From Sporosarcina luteola (GTDB lineage Bacteria; Bacillota; Bacilli; Bacillales_A; Planococcaceae), in NCBI GenBank assembly GCA_014204635.1, contig JACHLS010000011.1, positions 80,922 through 144,921 of the forward strand: a stretch of 64,000 bases of DNA. The letters are read 5' to 3'. The first letter of the stretch is position 1, and every line of letters begins with the position of its first letter. Below, piece after piece: positions 18,388 through 27,575 of this stretch. The notes under the pieces were generated by a model. That model saw only the letters and a list, made by a program, of their open reading frames with translations, was not told the DNA's origin and did not search any database. The translations under genes and the position numbers were made by a program.

Positions 18388-21201
18388 TTATTTTTTCAGA
18401 GCTTCTTCGATGATTCGGTTCTGCTCTTTCTTATGTGACTCCCCGTCTCCTTCGGATGGGCTTGCACGGTGGATCCGTCCAACGTAGGAGATAGCCTTGC
18501 CATTCGCGATCTCTTGTAAGTATGGATAAGCAAAAGACCATGATCCCATGTTCTTCGGTTCTTCCTGAACCCAGACAAGTTCCTTCGCTTTCGGGAATCG
18601 TTCCAGTATTTCTGCAATCTTCTCTGCAGGGAACGGATATAACTGTTCCACTCGGACGATATGCAAGTGATCGAAGCCTTCTCCATCTTTCACTTGTTCA
18701 GCCAAATCGATTGCCATTTTTCCGCTTGCAAATAAAACCTTCTTCACTTTTTCAGGTTTCAAGCCAGTTCCAGGTTGTTCAAGAACTGTTTTGAAGTGGC
18801 CATCAGACAAATCAGAGACTTCCGCGCCGACCAGCGGATGGCGAAGCAATGATTTTGGAGATACGATGACAAGCGGTCTTTCCGCTACTGTTCCAAGCAT
18901 TTTCGCTTGGCGACGCAATACATGGAAATAGTTTGCTGCGCTCGATAAGTTGGCGACAGTCCAGTTATTTTCTGCACATAATTGCAAATAACGTTCCAGG
19001 CGCGCACTTGAGTGCTCAGGACCCTGCCCTTCATATGCATGAGGCAACAGAATGACTAATCCAGATTGCTGACCCCATTTCGAGTAGCTTGAAGAGATGA
19101 ATTGGTCGAACATAACTTGTGCCATATTCGCGAAGTCTCCATATTGGGCTTCCCAGATCGTCAATGCTTTGTCTTTCTCCAAATTGTAGCCAAATTCATA
19201 GCCGATCACCGCGAATTCTGTCAATGGGCTATTGTAAGCGACGAATGCCGCTTTCGATCCACTGATGTGGTGAAGTGGTACAAATTCCTCGCCAGTTTTT
19301 TCATCATGCAATACAAGATGGCGATGTGCGAATGTGCCACGCTGTACATCCTGTCCTGTAATTCGAATTGGACTTCCGTCTTGGAGAATGGCTCCAAACG
19401 CCAATTGTTCGGCGTGTGCCCAATCCACCTTCCCTTTTCCTTTAAAAGGTTCTTCACGGCGCTTTAGAATTCGATCCAACTTGCTGAATACCGTAAAACT
19501 ATCAGGGTATGTAAGAAGTTCTTCATTCATACGATGAAGTCTTTCCTCCTGCACCCCTGTTTCTACATCTCTCGGCATACCGGCCAAAACGGATTCAGGT
19601 GTTGCGTTTGAAGGCTTCTTCACGTCTGCAGAATGATTCTTCACGTTGTCATAAGCAGTTTGCATCAAAGCATAGATCTTTGCGTCAAGCTGATCGACCG
19701 CTTCATTTGTCATCAAATTAGCAGCAACCAACTCAGCGCCATACAATTGACGTACGGTCGGGTGCTTATGGATATCGTGGTACATCATCGGATTCGTCAC
19801 TAATGGCTCATCCATTTCGTTATGGCCATATCGACGATACCCGATTAAGTCAATTAAGATATCTTTTTCGAATTTTTGTCTGTATTCAAAGGCTAGTGCA
19901 GCAGCTGCAATAACCGATTCCGGATGATCTGCATTCACATGAAGCACTGGTACTTCAAAGCCTTTTGCCGGATCTGAAGCATACAAAGTAGAACGGGAAT
20001 CGTATGACTCTGTTGTAAAACCAATTGTATTATTTGCAATGATATGGACGGTACCGCCTGTACGATATCCACGAACCCGGCTATAGTTGAACGTTTCCGG
20101 CACGATGCCTTGACCTGGGAAAGCAGCATCTCCATGAATCATAACTCCATAGGCAGCATTCATATCCTGCTCAGGAACTCCTGGATGATCCGTTTGCTCC
20201 TGCGCGGCTCTTGTCTGGCCTGCAACAACTGGGTTGACAACTTCCAAATGGGACGGATTGTAAGCTAGAAAGCGTTCCGTACCTGTTTTCCCTTTGTAAA
20301 GGGCGCCCAAGTGGTATTTGACATCGCCGAACCAGCCACGTGAAGTTTCAACAGAACCATCTTTCGGCAGGAATTCCAGAGACGGAACTCCGGCAAATTC
20401 AGCAAACATCATTTCGTAAGGTTTATTTAAAATATGTGTAAGTACATTCAAGCGTCCACGGTGAGCCATGCCGATCAGGACTTTCTTCGTTTTGGCTTCC
20501 TCCGATTTACGCATTAATTCGTCAAGGAACACGACAAGCGTATCCAGACCCTCAATCGAGAAACGTTTCGCACCGACAAATGTGCGGTGGATGAACTTTT
20601 CAAACCCTTCAATCTTAGTCAAGCGTTCAAGCAGTTCTTTTTTCTCTTCATTTGATAGGTTGACTGCAACATGATTGTGTTCGATTTTTGATTGGATCCA
20701 ATTCCGTTCCTCTTCATCTACGAGGTGGGCAAATTCATATGCAATCTTGCCTGTGTACAAATCTTTTAGGTAGTTGACTGCATCCAACCCGTTTTCGACC
20801 GTAGCGGGAACGTTTTTCAAGAATAAGGAAGCTGGCAAAGCCCGCAGATCATGCTCTGTCAAGCCGTACTTAGAAATTTCCAGTCTTGAAGCATCCCGTG
20901 GATGGTCTTTCAATGGATAAATATCAGCTGCCAGATGGCCGTGCGCACGAATTGCTTCTATTAACTCGTAGGCTGCCAATGCTTTGCTGAAGTCTCCTGA
21001 AGGGATACTTGCAGAAGATGATGCAACTGCTTCTCCACTCTCCATTACGGGAGCGCCGTAGGTCTTGAACATTTCTGCTAACTGCGGATCAACCGCTTCA
21101 GGAGATGTTTTAAATTTCTCGTACATCTCCATAACATACCCAAGGTTCGGCCCCGAGAATACCGAGTATGGTGAACGATGGGAACCAACATTGTTCGACA
21201 T
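18388..21201 (-). CDS. odhA: 2-oxoglutarate dehydrogenase E1 component
   Basis: Thiamine-diphosphate enzyme that decarboxylates 2-oxoglutarate and succinylates the lipoyl domain of OdhB. At 937 residues it is a full-length homodimeric E1. Visible blocks: GMAHRGRLNVL (about 245), HLGALYKGKTG, the ThDP/Mg region IHGDAAFPGQGIVPE with GDA and FTTESYDSRST, RRYGHNEMDEP, WEAQYGDFANMAQVMFDQF, and LLPHAYEGQGPEHSSARLER. All the expected catalytic His/Asp segments are present. The frame runs six codons further upstream, but GGAGG nine bases before the ATG at 21201 fixes the start. First gene of odhAB; the yojO/yojN-like pair lies downstream as in B. subtilis. Confidence 0.97.
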   Translation of the reverse strand: MSNNVGSHRSPYSVFSGPNLGYVMEMYEKFKTSPEAVDPQLAEMFKTYGAPVMESGEAVASSSASIPSGDFSKALAAYELIEAIRAHGHLAADIYPLKDHPRDASRLEISKYGLTEHDLRALPASLFLKNVPATVENGLDAVNYLKDLYTGKIAYEFAHLVDEEERNWIQSKIEHNHVAVNLSNEEKKELLERLTKIEGFEKFIHRTFVGAKRFSIEGLDTLVVFLDELMRKSEEAKTKKVLIGMAHRGRLNVLTHILNKPYEMMFAEFAGVPSLEFLPKDGSVETSRGWFGDVKYHLGALYKGKTGTERFLAYNPSHLEVVNPVVAGQTRAAQEQTDHPGVPEQDMNAAYGVMIHGDAAFPGQGIVPETFNYSRVRGYRTGGTVHIIANNTIGFTTESYDSRSTLYASDPAKGFEVPVLHVNADHPESVIAAAALAFEYRQKFEKDILIDLIGYRRYGHNEMDEPLVTNPMMYHDIHKHPTVRQLYGAELVAANLMTNEAVDQLDAKIYALMQTAYDNVKNHSADVKKPSNATPESVLAGMPRDVETGVQEERLHRMNEELLTYPDSFTVFSKLDRILKRREEPFKGKGKVDWAHAEQLAFGAILQDGSPIRITGQDVQRGTFAHRHLVLHDEKTGEEFVPLHHISGSKAAFVAYNSPLTEFAVIGYEFGYNLEKDKALTIWEAQYGDFANMAQVMFDQFISSSYSKWGQQSGLVILLPHAYEGQGPEHSSARLERYLQLCAENNWTVANLSSAANYFHVLRRQAKMLGTVAERPLVIVSPKSLLRHPLVGAEVSDLSDGHFKTVLEQPGTGLKPEKVKKVLFASGKMAIDLAEQVKDGEGFDHLHIVRVEQLYPFPAEKIAEILERFPKAKELVWVQEEPKNMGSWSFAYPYLQEIANGKAISYVGRIHRASPSEGDGESHKKEQNRIIEEALKK

Positions 21202-21255
21202 GTAAAATGACCTCCACATTTGCCTGTAGGCATATTGTGCTTTTATTGATTATCC

Positions 21256-21284
21256 GTATTAATAATACCATTCCAAACTGTCAA
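21256..21284 (-). promoter_or_regulatory. Possible odhAB promoter
   Basis: A perfect TTGACA (21279-21284, minus strand) is followed 17 bases later by only a weak TAATAC. The leader to odhA would be about 50 bases. The -10 match is poor. Confidence 0.35.
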
Positions 21285-21401
21285 CTGAAAGGGTTTAATA
21301 CTAAGATATACATATTAATACCGTCAACAAGGATACACCTGTTTCTTTATTCTTGCAACTGTTGTTTCATACAAAATCTGTCTTACAATTAACAGTTCCA
21401 G

Positions 21402-22478
21402 TTAATTTTTACACGACAGTATCATATCGACCATCAATTCAGGTGATTTCGTTTGTGCGTACTTTTTCATATTGGCCATCAACCGGTCTTTCTCTGCAGC
21501 CAATGAAAAGAATAAATTGGAAAGCTGGGTGTTTTCTAATTCTTCCTCCGAAATGACATGTGCGACACCGAGTGATTGAAATAGAGATGCGTTGAGTATC
21601 TGATCTCCCCTGCTCTTTGCAGCGGATAAAGGGACAAGAAGCATCGGTTTTTGTAAGGCCATCAGTTCAAAAATTGCATTCGAACCCGCTCTAGACACAG
21701 CAAAATCGGACGCAGCAAGCAAATGCGGCAATGCATCCGTGACATATTCATATTGCGTATAGCCTTTTACTCGTGCCAGCTCCTTATCGAAATGCCCTTT
21801 CCCACAGAGGTGGATGATGTCAAACTTCTCGACGATCTGATCGATTTCTTTCCGGACCGCTTCATTCAACACTACAGAACCCTGACTCCCTCCCATAATC
21901 AAAACAATTGGTTTTTCACCTGTCAAACCAGTTAAACGCAATCCTTCCTCTCGGTCACCGTGAAATAACTCGGGTCGGATGACCGGTCCTGTGCATGTTG
22001 ATTTGCCGGCTGGAACATACTTTAATGTTTCTTCAAAGACAGTAAAAATATGATTCGACATCGGCAAGGCCAATTTATTGGCCAGACCTGGAGTAACATC
22101 GGATTCATGTACGACTACGGGTATTTTGGCCATTCTGGCAGCCATCACGACTGGAACAGAGACAAATCCGCCTTTTGAAAAGACAATGTCAGGCTTAAGC
22201 TTTCTAAGTTTAGAAAAAGCCTGCAAAACACCCGTCCCTACTTTAAATGGGTCGGTAAAGTTTTTCATCGAGAAATATCTTCTAAGTTTCCCACTTTGGA
22301 TAGCATGGTAAGTCACATCCGAACGCCTCTCACCGATTAATTCCCTCTCAATGCCATCATATGAACCGATATAGTGCACCTCATAGCCTCTTTCAATAAA
22401 TTCTGGAATAAGGGCTTCGTTTACGGATACATGTCCCGCTGTGCCTCCACCCGTTAAAACAACAATAGGCCGTTTCAT
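21402..22478 (-). CDS. MurG-like N-acetylglucosaminyltransferase
   Basis: A 358-residue GT-B glycosyltransferase of the MurG type, which adds GlcNAc to lipid I to make lipid II at the inner membrane face. The N-terminal glycine-rich loop VLTGGGTAGHVSVN is at residues 7-20, a second loop occurs in IVLIMGGSQGSVVLNE near 195, and the UDP-GlcNAc end in ISRAGSNAIFE-like AVSRAGSNAIFELMAL near 262. The gene is not in a division and cell-wall (dcw) cluster, so it is probably the second MurG paralogue seen in some Bacillales rather than the essential one. An upstream GTG (22490) lies on the GAGGTG ribosome site, so the ATG at 22478 is preferred. Divergent from the MATE gene. Confidence 0.82.
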   Translation of the reverse strand: MKRPIVVLTGGGTAGHVSVNEALIPEFIERGYEVHYIGSYDGIERELIGERRSDVTYHAIQSGKLRRYFSMKNFTDPFKVGTGVLQAFSKLRKLKPDIVFSKGGFVSVPVVMAARMAKIPVVVHESDVTPGLANKLALPMSNHIFTVFEETLKYVPAGKSTCTGPVIRPELFHGDREEGLRLTGLTGEKPIVLIMGGSQGSVVLNEAVRKEIDQIVEKFDIIHLCGKGHFDKELARVKGYTQYEYVTDALPHLLAASDFAVSRAGSNAIFELMALQKPMLLVPLSAAKSRGDQILNASLFQSLGVAHVISEEELENTQLSNLFFSLAAEKDRLMANMKKYAQTKSPELMVDMILSCKN

Positions 22479-22516
22479 TTGGCCGTTCACCTCAATTTTA
22501 TTCTAACTTCCATGCT

Positions 22517-22543
22517 ATTATAGCAAAAAAAACGTGTTACAAT
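22517..22543. promoter_or_regulatory. Overlapping divergent -10 elements, murG-like / MATE
   Basis: The minus strand carries TATAAT (22517-22522) toward the MurG-like gene. The plus strand carries TGTTACAAT (extended -10, 22535-22543) toward the MATE gene. No good -35 is seen for either. Confidence 0.4.
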
Positions 22544-22615
22544 AGTAGTCGATTGACGCTTTCTTCAGTTAACAGCTTAAAATACATCTTTGCCACACGA
22601 CAAGGGGGATTCCAT

Positions 22616-23962
22616 TTGGGAGAATCGATCTCACTCCAAAAAAAGACAGGCATTTTTGCTAAAATTGTCCTACCGATTCTGATTACACAGGTCGCACTCT
22701 ATCTGATGACGTTCTTCGATATCCTTATGACAGGACGTTATGATACCTACCATCTCGCCGGCGTGACAATTGGTTCCTCATTTTGGGTTCCTGTCTATAC
22801 TGGACTGTCCGGCATTTTGCTTGGATTGACTCCGATTATTGCCCAATTGATCGGAGGAAAAAAAGAAGAGGACGTACGGCCAAATGTTCAGCAAGGTTTA
22901 TACGTTGCTGTATTGCTTGCTGTCCTCGTTTTCCTCATTATCCGTTTCGGTGTTCGGCCCATGCTACATCATATGCCGCTTGATGAGCCGGTTAGGATAG
23001 TAGCAGCGAATTACTTGACGGGAATGAGTGTCGGGCTGATTCCGCTATTCATGTATACGGTTCTTCGATCATTTTTTGACGCGCTAGGTGCGACGAGAGT
23101 ATCAATGTTCATCATACTGCTCTCTGCTCCGATTAATATTGTCCTGAATTACTTGCTCATTTATGGCAATTTCGGTTTTCCTGAATTAGGCGGTGCCGGT
23201 GCGGGATATGCTTCAGGAATCACTTATTGGATCGTTTTGTCCATCGCTGTTGTGATTGCCTTGAAGCGGAGACCCTTTCATGCCTTTTCCCTATTCGGCC
23301 AATGGCAACACGTTTCTTTTAAAAAAATTGCAGGGATTCTTAAGATCGGTGTACCGATTGGACTTTCGATATTTGTGGAAACAAGTATTTTCTCAGTCGT
23401 TACATTATTTATGAGCAAATATTCAACAGAGGTTATTTCCTCTCACCAAATAGCCTTAAATTTCACTTCTTTGCTCTATATGGTTCCCTTAAGTATTTCT
23501 ATGGGAGCGACAATTTTGGTTGGGCAATCTGTCGGAGCCTCACGTTACCAAGATGCCAGACAGTATAGTCATCTCGGTATAGGGCTTGCGGTTGTATTCA
23601 GTTTCCTATCCATCGCAATTTTGCTTCTTTTCCGGGAACAGATCGCTTCTATGTATACAAAAGATTTGGCGATCATCAAACTATCTATGCAATTTTTCGT
23701 ATTCGCAGCGCTTTTTCAACTGTCAGATGCAGTGCAAGCGCCAATACAGGGAGCACTCAGAGGATACAAAGATGTCAATGTCACATTTTTGATGGGAATT
23801 GTTTCATTCTGGCTGATCGGTTTACCGGTGGGCTATGTGATGGCTACTTATTCCAACCTTGGACCGCTAGGCTATTGGGTCGGTCTCATTACCGGCTTGA
23901 CTGTGGGTGCTATTATACTCAGTTTTCGTCTCAGAAGGATTCAACATCGCTATACTAGTTAA
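22616..23962 (+). CDS. MATE family efflux transporter
   Basis: Na+ or H+ coupled multidrug exporter of the NorM/DinF class, 448 residues with 12 predicted helices in two similar halves. Family features are FFDILMTGRYDTYHLAGVTIG in helices 1-2 (here FFDILMTGRYDTYHLAG), GLTPIIAQLIGG, and RSFFDALGATRVSMF in the first half, with ISMGATILVGQSVGA repeated in the second. The frame is open from a TTG at 22553, but that lies too close to the predicted promoter. A TTG at 22616 has AGGGGGAT before it and gives a usual MATE length. The substrate is unknown. Monocistronic, convergent with the ger operon. Confidence 0.87.
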   Translation: MGESISLQKKTGIFAKIVLPILITQVALYLMTFFDILMTGRYDTYHLAGVTIGSSFWVPVYTGLSGILLGLTPIIAQLIGGKKEEDVRPNVQQGLYVAVLLAVLVFLIIRFGVRPMLHHMPLDEPVRIVAANYLTGMSVGLIPLFMYTVLRSFFDALGATRVSMFIILLSAPINIVLNYLLIYGNFGFPELGGAGAGYASGITYWIVLSIAVVIALKRRPFHAFSLFGQWQHVSFKKIAGILKIGVPIGLSIFVETSIFSVVTLFMSKYSTEVISSHQIALNFTSLLYMVPLSISMGATILVGQSVGASRYQDARQYSHLGIGLAVVFSFLSIAILLLFREQIASMYTKDLAIIKLSMQFFVFAALFQLSDAVQAPIQGALRGYKDVNVTFLMGIVSFWLIGLPVGYVMATYSNLGPLGYWVGLITGLTVGAIILSFRLRRIQHRYTS

Positions 23963-23965
23963 AAA

Positions 23966-23999
23966 AGGGCTTCCCCTCTTCTAGAGTGGGGAATGCCCT
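23966..23999 (-). terminator. Terminator of the ger operon
   Basis: AGGGC-TTCCCC pairs with GGGGAA-(T)-GCCCT, one bulge, then TTTTTT on the minus strand. It may also stop the MATE transcript. Confidence 0.7.
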
Positions 24000-24000
24000 A

Positions 24001-25077
24001 TTATTCTGCAATATTTGTCAGCTTGAGCCGGACATCCACTTCCACCTGAATAGGAATGTTGGCATATGTTTGTTGCCAATCCCCTTTGTTCCACAACTCC
24101 TGATGAAAAGCCCGCACTTTCCTCCCAAACCCTAAAATATCACTTTCTGCTTCTTGTGACTTCTTTATAACCGCATCGAAATGCTCCTTAAAGCTAGTTT
24201 TCAAAAAGGCTGCTGCCTCCTCTCGATTCTTTTTCTCATGTAAATTATGAGGCGCGTATTCCTCTACAGCGACATCCAAATGATAAGAAGCGGTGATAGT
24301 ATCGGTTCCGATTGTCCACTTCTTTTTCACTCGCATTACATTTACTGTGATTTGGGTGTTTTTCGCTTCCCACTCGAAAGTTATCCTCGCGTACTTGTTC
24401 AGCTTGTCTGCCATGATCACTGCCGAAATAGATTCAGAAGACGACAAGGTAACCCCTGTATATCGCTGTTTGCTGAACAGTCCACTGCCGACAACTTTCG
24501 GTATGCCCGTTTCCTCATTGATTCGCAAGTATGGCAGCGCCAGGTCAATCCCAGGATCAAACATGGTCTTCATTGCATCTTGAAGTGTAAAATTGGCACC
24601 GAACGAATAGAGAACAACAGTCCGAAGCAATTCGGGATAGTAATATGAAATTTCACTCTTCAGGTTGCCAGGAGGATTAAAATAAGTTCCCATTTCTCCT
24701 TCCACAATGGCAATATAGCTTGTAATCCGGTTCCTTGGCGTTCTGAAGAACATGTCCAATGAGGGGGCGAAGTCCGTTTTGGCTAAGTCAGCTGACATGA
24801 GAATAACCTCTAAATGAGCCATGTCCAACGCTTCCATTGTTTGATGGTTTGCATCGGAACGAGCGGCTCTCGTCGAAACACCTTTTCCTTGCGAGGAGGA
24901 ATATTCAATTTTCCCGTTTTGAAACGTCGGAAATGCGAACATTGTTGTAATATCTCCTTCTTCTCCTTCAATCCCGACCAACGGCACAATGGTTAAATCC
25001 TTATATTGTGTTTCATCCCAACAACCACTTAACAATAACGTCAGTATTACGATGATTATGCCCTTTTGGATCCTCAT
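24001..25077 (-). CDS. Germinant receptor C subunit (Ger(x)C lipoprotein)
   Basis: Lipoprotein subunit of a GerA-type nutrient receptor in the inner membrane of the spore. The signal IIIVILTLLLSGCWDE ends in lipobox LLSGC; the WDE after the Cys is the family hallmark. The 358-residue protein has the three-domain GerAC layout, with AHLEVILMSADLAK and the C-terminal FKEHFDAVIKKSQEAESDILGFGR visible. Third gene of the operon; its start overlaps the B gene by four bases (ATGA). It needs lipidation and assembly with A and B to respond to germinant. The germinant specificity cannot be read from sequence. Confidence 0.93.
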   Translation of the reverse strand: MRIQKGIIIVILTLLLSGCWDETQYKDLTIVPLVGIEGEEGDITTMFAFPTFQNGKIEYSSSQGKGVSTRAARSDANHQTMEALDMAHLEVILMSADLAKTDFAPSLDMFFRTPRNRITSYIAIVEGEMGTYFNPPGNLKSEISYYYPELLRTVVLYSFGANFTLQDAMKTMFDPGIDLALPYLRINEETGIPKVVGSGLFSKQRYTGVTLSSSESISAVIMADKLNKYARITFEWEAKNTQITVNVMRVKKKWTIGTDTITASYHLDVAVEEYAPHNLHEKKNREEAAAFLKTSFKEHFDAVIKKSQEAESDILGFGRKVRAFHQELWNKGDWQQTYANIPIQVEVDVRLKLTNIAE

Positions 25078-26093
25078 GTTTTTTGTCTCCTATTTTTAAT
25101 GAATACAAAAATCGGAAGCACAACCACAATGAATAGATGAAGATACAGCAAAGGTTCCCTTATCATGTCTAATCGATCACGAGTCGAAAAGAATGGAGGA
25201 ACAAGTAGAAAAATCGCATGGATCAACAAGTTAAATTTGTATTGCTTACCCGAGTTTGTTTCCGCATGCACGAGACGAATTAAGAAAGCAAAGAGGATAA
25301 CAGTGATAATACTCCACATCATCCAAATAAATAGAAAAAATAAATCAAGCCTTTCCACAAAATTGACCTTTTGAGATTTTAGCAAGTAGAGCAACGCTTG
25401 CGGTACAACTGCAATGGTTTCAATTGGAAAAAACAATTGCACGACAAGCAACGACATGAAAAAGAAGAGAAACCAAAAGCCTGCATAGATTGCAATTGGC
25501 CAACCGATCATCTTTACATCCGTTACTACACGTTTTCTCAGGAATAAAAAGGATGCAACTCCGACAACGGTCAATTGGGATGTTAGAAACCCATTCCAAA
25601 CCAACTCAACGTCTTTCAAGTCCAACGGAAAAAGCCAAGTCCACTCCAAATCCGGCAAGGCAATAAGTAAAGAGACAAAAAATAGTAGAATGGCAGGAAT
25701 GATGATAACTGGCAAATTAATTATCGTATCTGGCTTACAGCAGTTTGCGTAAAACGACACGGTGACCATGAATAACAATAAGACGATGGATGGTGTATTG
25801 GGATAAAGCCAAATAGATAAGGAGTACAAAATATTCGTTAGAGATAGAACGTTGATATAAATCCAATACAATTTATAAAGCAATAAAACAAATGGGCCAG
25901 GTAAAAATCGTGAATGCTGTCTTTCATAAAATATTAACAAGAGATATTGAAATACTCCGGTAAAAATAAAAATTACCCAAGCATTACGACCTGCCGCTTC
26001 CAAGAGCCGTGTCTGGAATGTGATAAACACAATTCCGGATTGTAAAAGAAATATAATAAGAAAAAATTGGTTGGGAGTAAGTGAAAATTTCAT
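25074..26093 (-). CDS. Germinant receptor B subunit (GerAB/spore germination permease)
   Basis: Integral membrane subunit of the GerA-type receptor, 339 residues and about ten hydrophobic helices. It belongs to the APC superfamily-related endospore germination permeases, which probably bind the nutrient. The opening FSLTPNQFFLIIFLLQSGIV and the LLEAAGRNAWVIFIFTGVFQ segment are typical GerAB signatures (both cut here at 20 residues). Its start overlaps the A subunit by four bases and its end overlaps the C subunit by four bases, so all three are coupled. Slightly shorter than the usual 360-370 residues. Expected to be made in the forespore. Confidence 0.93.
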   Translation of the reverse strand: MKFSLTPNQFFLIIFLLQSGIVFITFQTRLLEAAGRNAWVIFIFTGVFQYLLLIFYERQHSRFLPGPFVLLLYKLYWIYINVLSLTNILYSLSIWLYPNTPSIVLLLFMVTVSFYANCCKPDTIINLPVIIIPAILLFFVSLLIALPDLEWTWLFPLDLKDVELVWNGFLTSQLTVVGVASFLFLRKRVVTDVKMIGWPIAIYAGFWFLFFFMSLLVVQLFFPIETIAVVPQALLYLLKSQKVNFVERLDLFFLFIWMMWSIITVILFAFLIRLVHAETNSGKQYKFNLLIHAIFLLVPPFFSTRDRLDMIREPLLYLHLFIVVVLPIFVFIKNRRQKT

Positions 26094-27481
26094 TCACGTA
26101 CCCCTTTCTTTTTAGTACTGCGAAGAAATCGTAAAAATGGCAGGCGAACAAATATATCTTTAAACCGGGTAAAATCAAACGGAATGACCGGTGAAAGATA
26201 AGGTCTGCCCAAAGAACGCAAGTTGAGAAGGTGAATAAATAATAGCAACAGCCCGATGACCATGCCGAAGAAGCCGAATAATGCGGCGCCAAGCATAAAT
26301 GGAAAACGTAAAATTCGGATTGTCATATTCATCTCCGCTGACGGAATGACAAAACTCGAAATTGCAGTCATAGCAACGACAATGACCATCAAATTAGAAA
26401 CTAGCCCTGCGCTGACAATTGCATCTCCGACAACCAATCCGCCAACAATAGCAATCGTCTGTCCAATCGGTGTCGGCAGCCGCATACTTGCCTCTCGGAT
26501 TAACTCAATGAACACTTCAAGTAAGATGGCTTCGAGGAAAGGACGATACGGTATTTCATTAATTGCCAATTTGACCTGCTTACTAATCTCAATCGGCAAT
26601 ATTTCTGAATGAAAACTGACAACCGAAACATAAAAAGCAGGCAAGAATATAGCGGTAATCAAGCTGAAAATCCGCAGCAAGCGATAAAATGAACCAACTA
26701 ATGTCCGACTGTTAAAGTCATCAGGCGTTTGGAAAAAAGAAAACAAGGTGACCGGCCCTATGACAGCTGTCGGTGAATTATCCATTAAGAGAACAATCCG
26801 GCCTTCCAGCAAATTAGATGCCACTCGATCCGGCCTTTCCGTCACAAGCAATTGCGGGAAAGGAGACCAAGTATGTTCCTCCACATACTCGATTAGTTGG
26901 CCAGGAGTGAAAAATTCATCCGATGAAACGGCGCTTAATTTCTTATCTATGTTTTCCACGAGCTGTGGATCTGTAACAGTGGCTATATATGCGTATGTGA
27001 CAATATCACTGTTTTTATTTCCTGTATATATATTTTTCACAACAAAATCAGCACGTAAGAGCCGTTTGCGAATAAGAGCAATGTTGGTATCTTTATTCTC
27101 AATAAATCCTTCATGCGAACCGGTTATAACATGTTCATTCTCCGGTTCGTCTGTCGTTCTCGCCTGTTCCTTTTTCAAGTTAATGGCAACAATAATATTG
27201 GCTTGAGGAAAAATAAGTGCTGTTTCTCCGAGACTGAGGAGATTTTGCAGTTTATCATCGGTATAAGGATAAGAAGAAGAAGCTGCAGAAATGGCCCAAT
27301 TCTGCGTTTTAGCTTCTGCCTGTCTTTTTAAAAGTGCCAGCTGCTTGTTCAGTTCCCCGCCATCGACCAGAGTAGTAAAATAACAGATAATACCTTCTTC
27401 ATACGGCCAGTCTATCATTTTTACATATAAATCATCCGTTTCATACACGAGTTTCTTCACATGTTCGATATTCGGTTTCAT
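26090..27481 (-). CDS. Germinant receptor A subunit (GerAA/spore germination protein)
   Basis: Largest subunit of the GerA-type receptor. The first 240 residues form the soluble N-terminal domain, with DFVVKNIYTGNKNSDIVTYA-like segments. They are followed by the conserved ASNLLEGRIVLLMDNSPTAV region and a C-terminal membrane domain with several spans and the PFPPLLEAI-type motif seen here as YRPFLEAILLEVFIELIREA. The length is 463 residues. The frame is open 51 codons further upstream, but that region holds a terminator for the preceding gene, and GAGGTG precedes the ATG at 27481. First of three overlapping ger genes. Forespore (SigG) control is expected but the promoter is not convincing. 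Confidence 0.93.
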   Translation of the reverse strand: MKPNIEHVKKLVYETDDLYVKMIDWPYEEGIICYFTTLVDGGELNKQLALLKRQAEAKTQNWAISAASSSYPYTDDKLQNLLSLGETALIFPQANIIVAINLKKEQARTTDEPENEHVITGSHEGFIENKDTNIALIRKRLLRADFVVKNIYTGNKNSDIVTYAYIATVTDPQLVENIDKKLSAVSSDEFFTPGQLIEYVEEHTWSPFPQLLVTERPDRVASNLLEGRIVLLMDNSPTAVIGPVTLFSFFQTPDDFNSRTLVGSFYRLLRIFSLITAIFLPAFYVSVVSFHSEILPIEISKQVKLAINEIPYRPFLEAILLEVFIELIREASMRLPTPIGQTIAIVGGLVVGDAIVSAGLVSNLMVIVVAMTAISSFVIPSAEMNMTIRILRFPFMLGAALFGFFGMVIGLLLLFIHLLNLRSLGRPYLSPVIPFDFTRFKDIFVRLPFLRFLRSTKKKGVRE

Positions 27482-27534
27482 GTTTGTCACCTCATAATGG
27501 CAATATCGGTAAGAACGAGTGATTTTATTCAAAG

Positions 27535-27562
27535 AAAAAGACGGGACAGAACTTGTCCGTCT
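27535..27562 (-). terminator. Terminator of the CAP-domain gene
   Basis: On the minus strand AGACGGACA and TGTCCCGTCT pair with a one-base bulge and are followed by TTTTTCTTT. It lies between the CAP gene stop and gerA. Confidence 0.68.
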
Positions 27563-27575
27563 CGTCTTCATCGTC

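Noticed and set aside
27501..27530. SigG-like promoter (GAATAA, 17 bases, GATATTG) before the gerA-type operon
   Set aside because: The -10 matches at only five of seven bases and the start point would fall almost on the ribosome site, so it was not listed as a feature.
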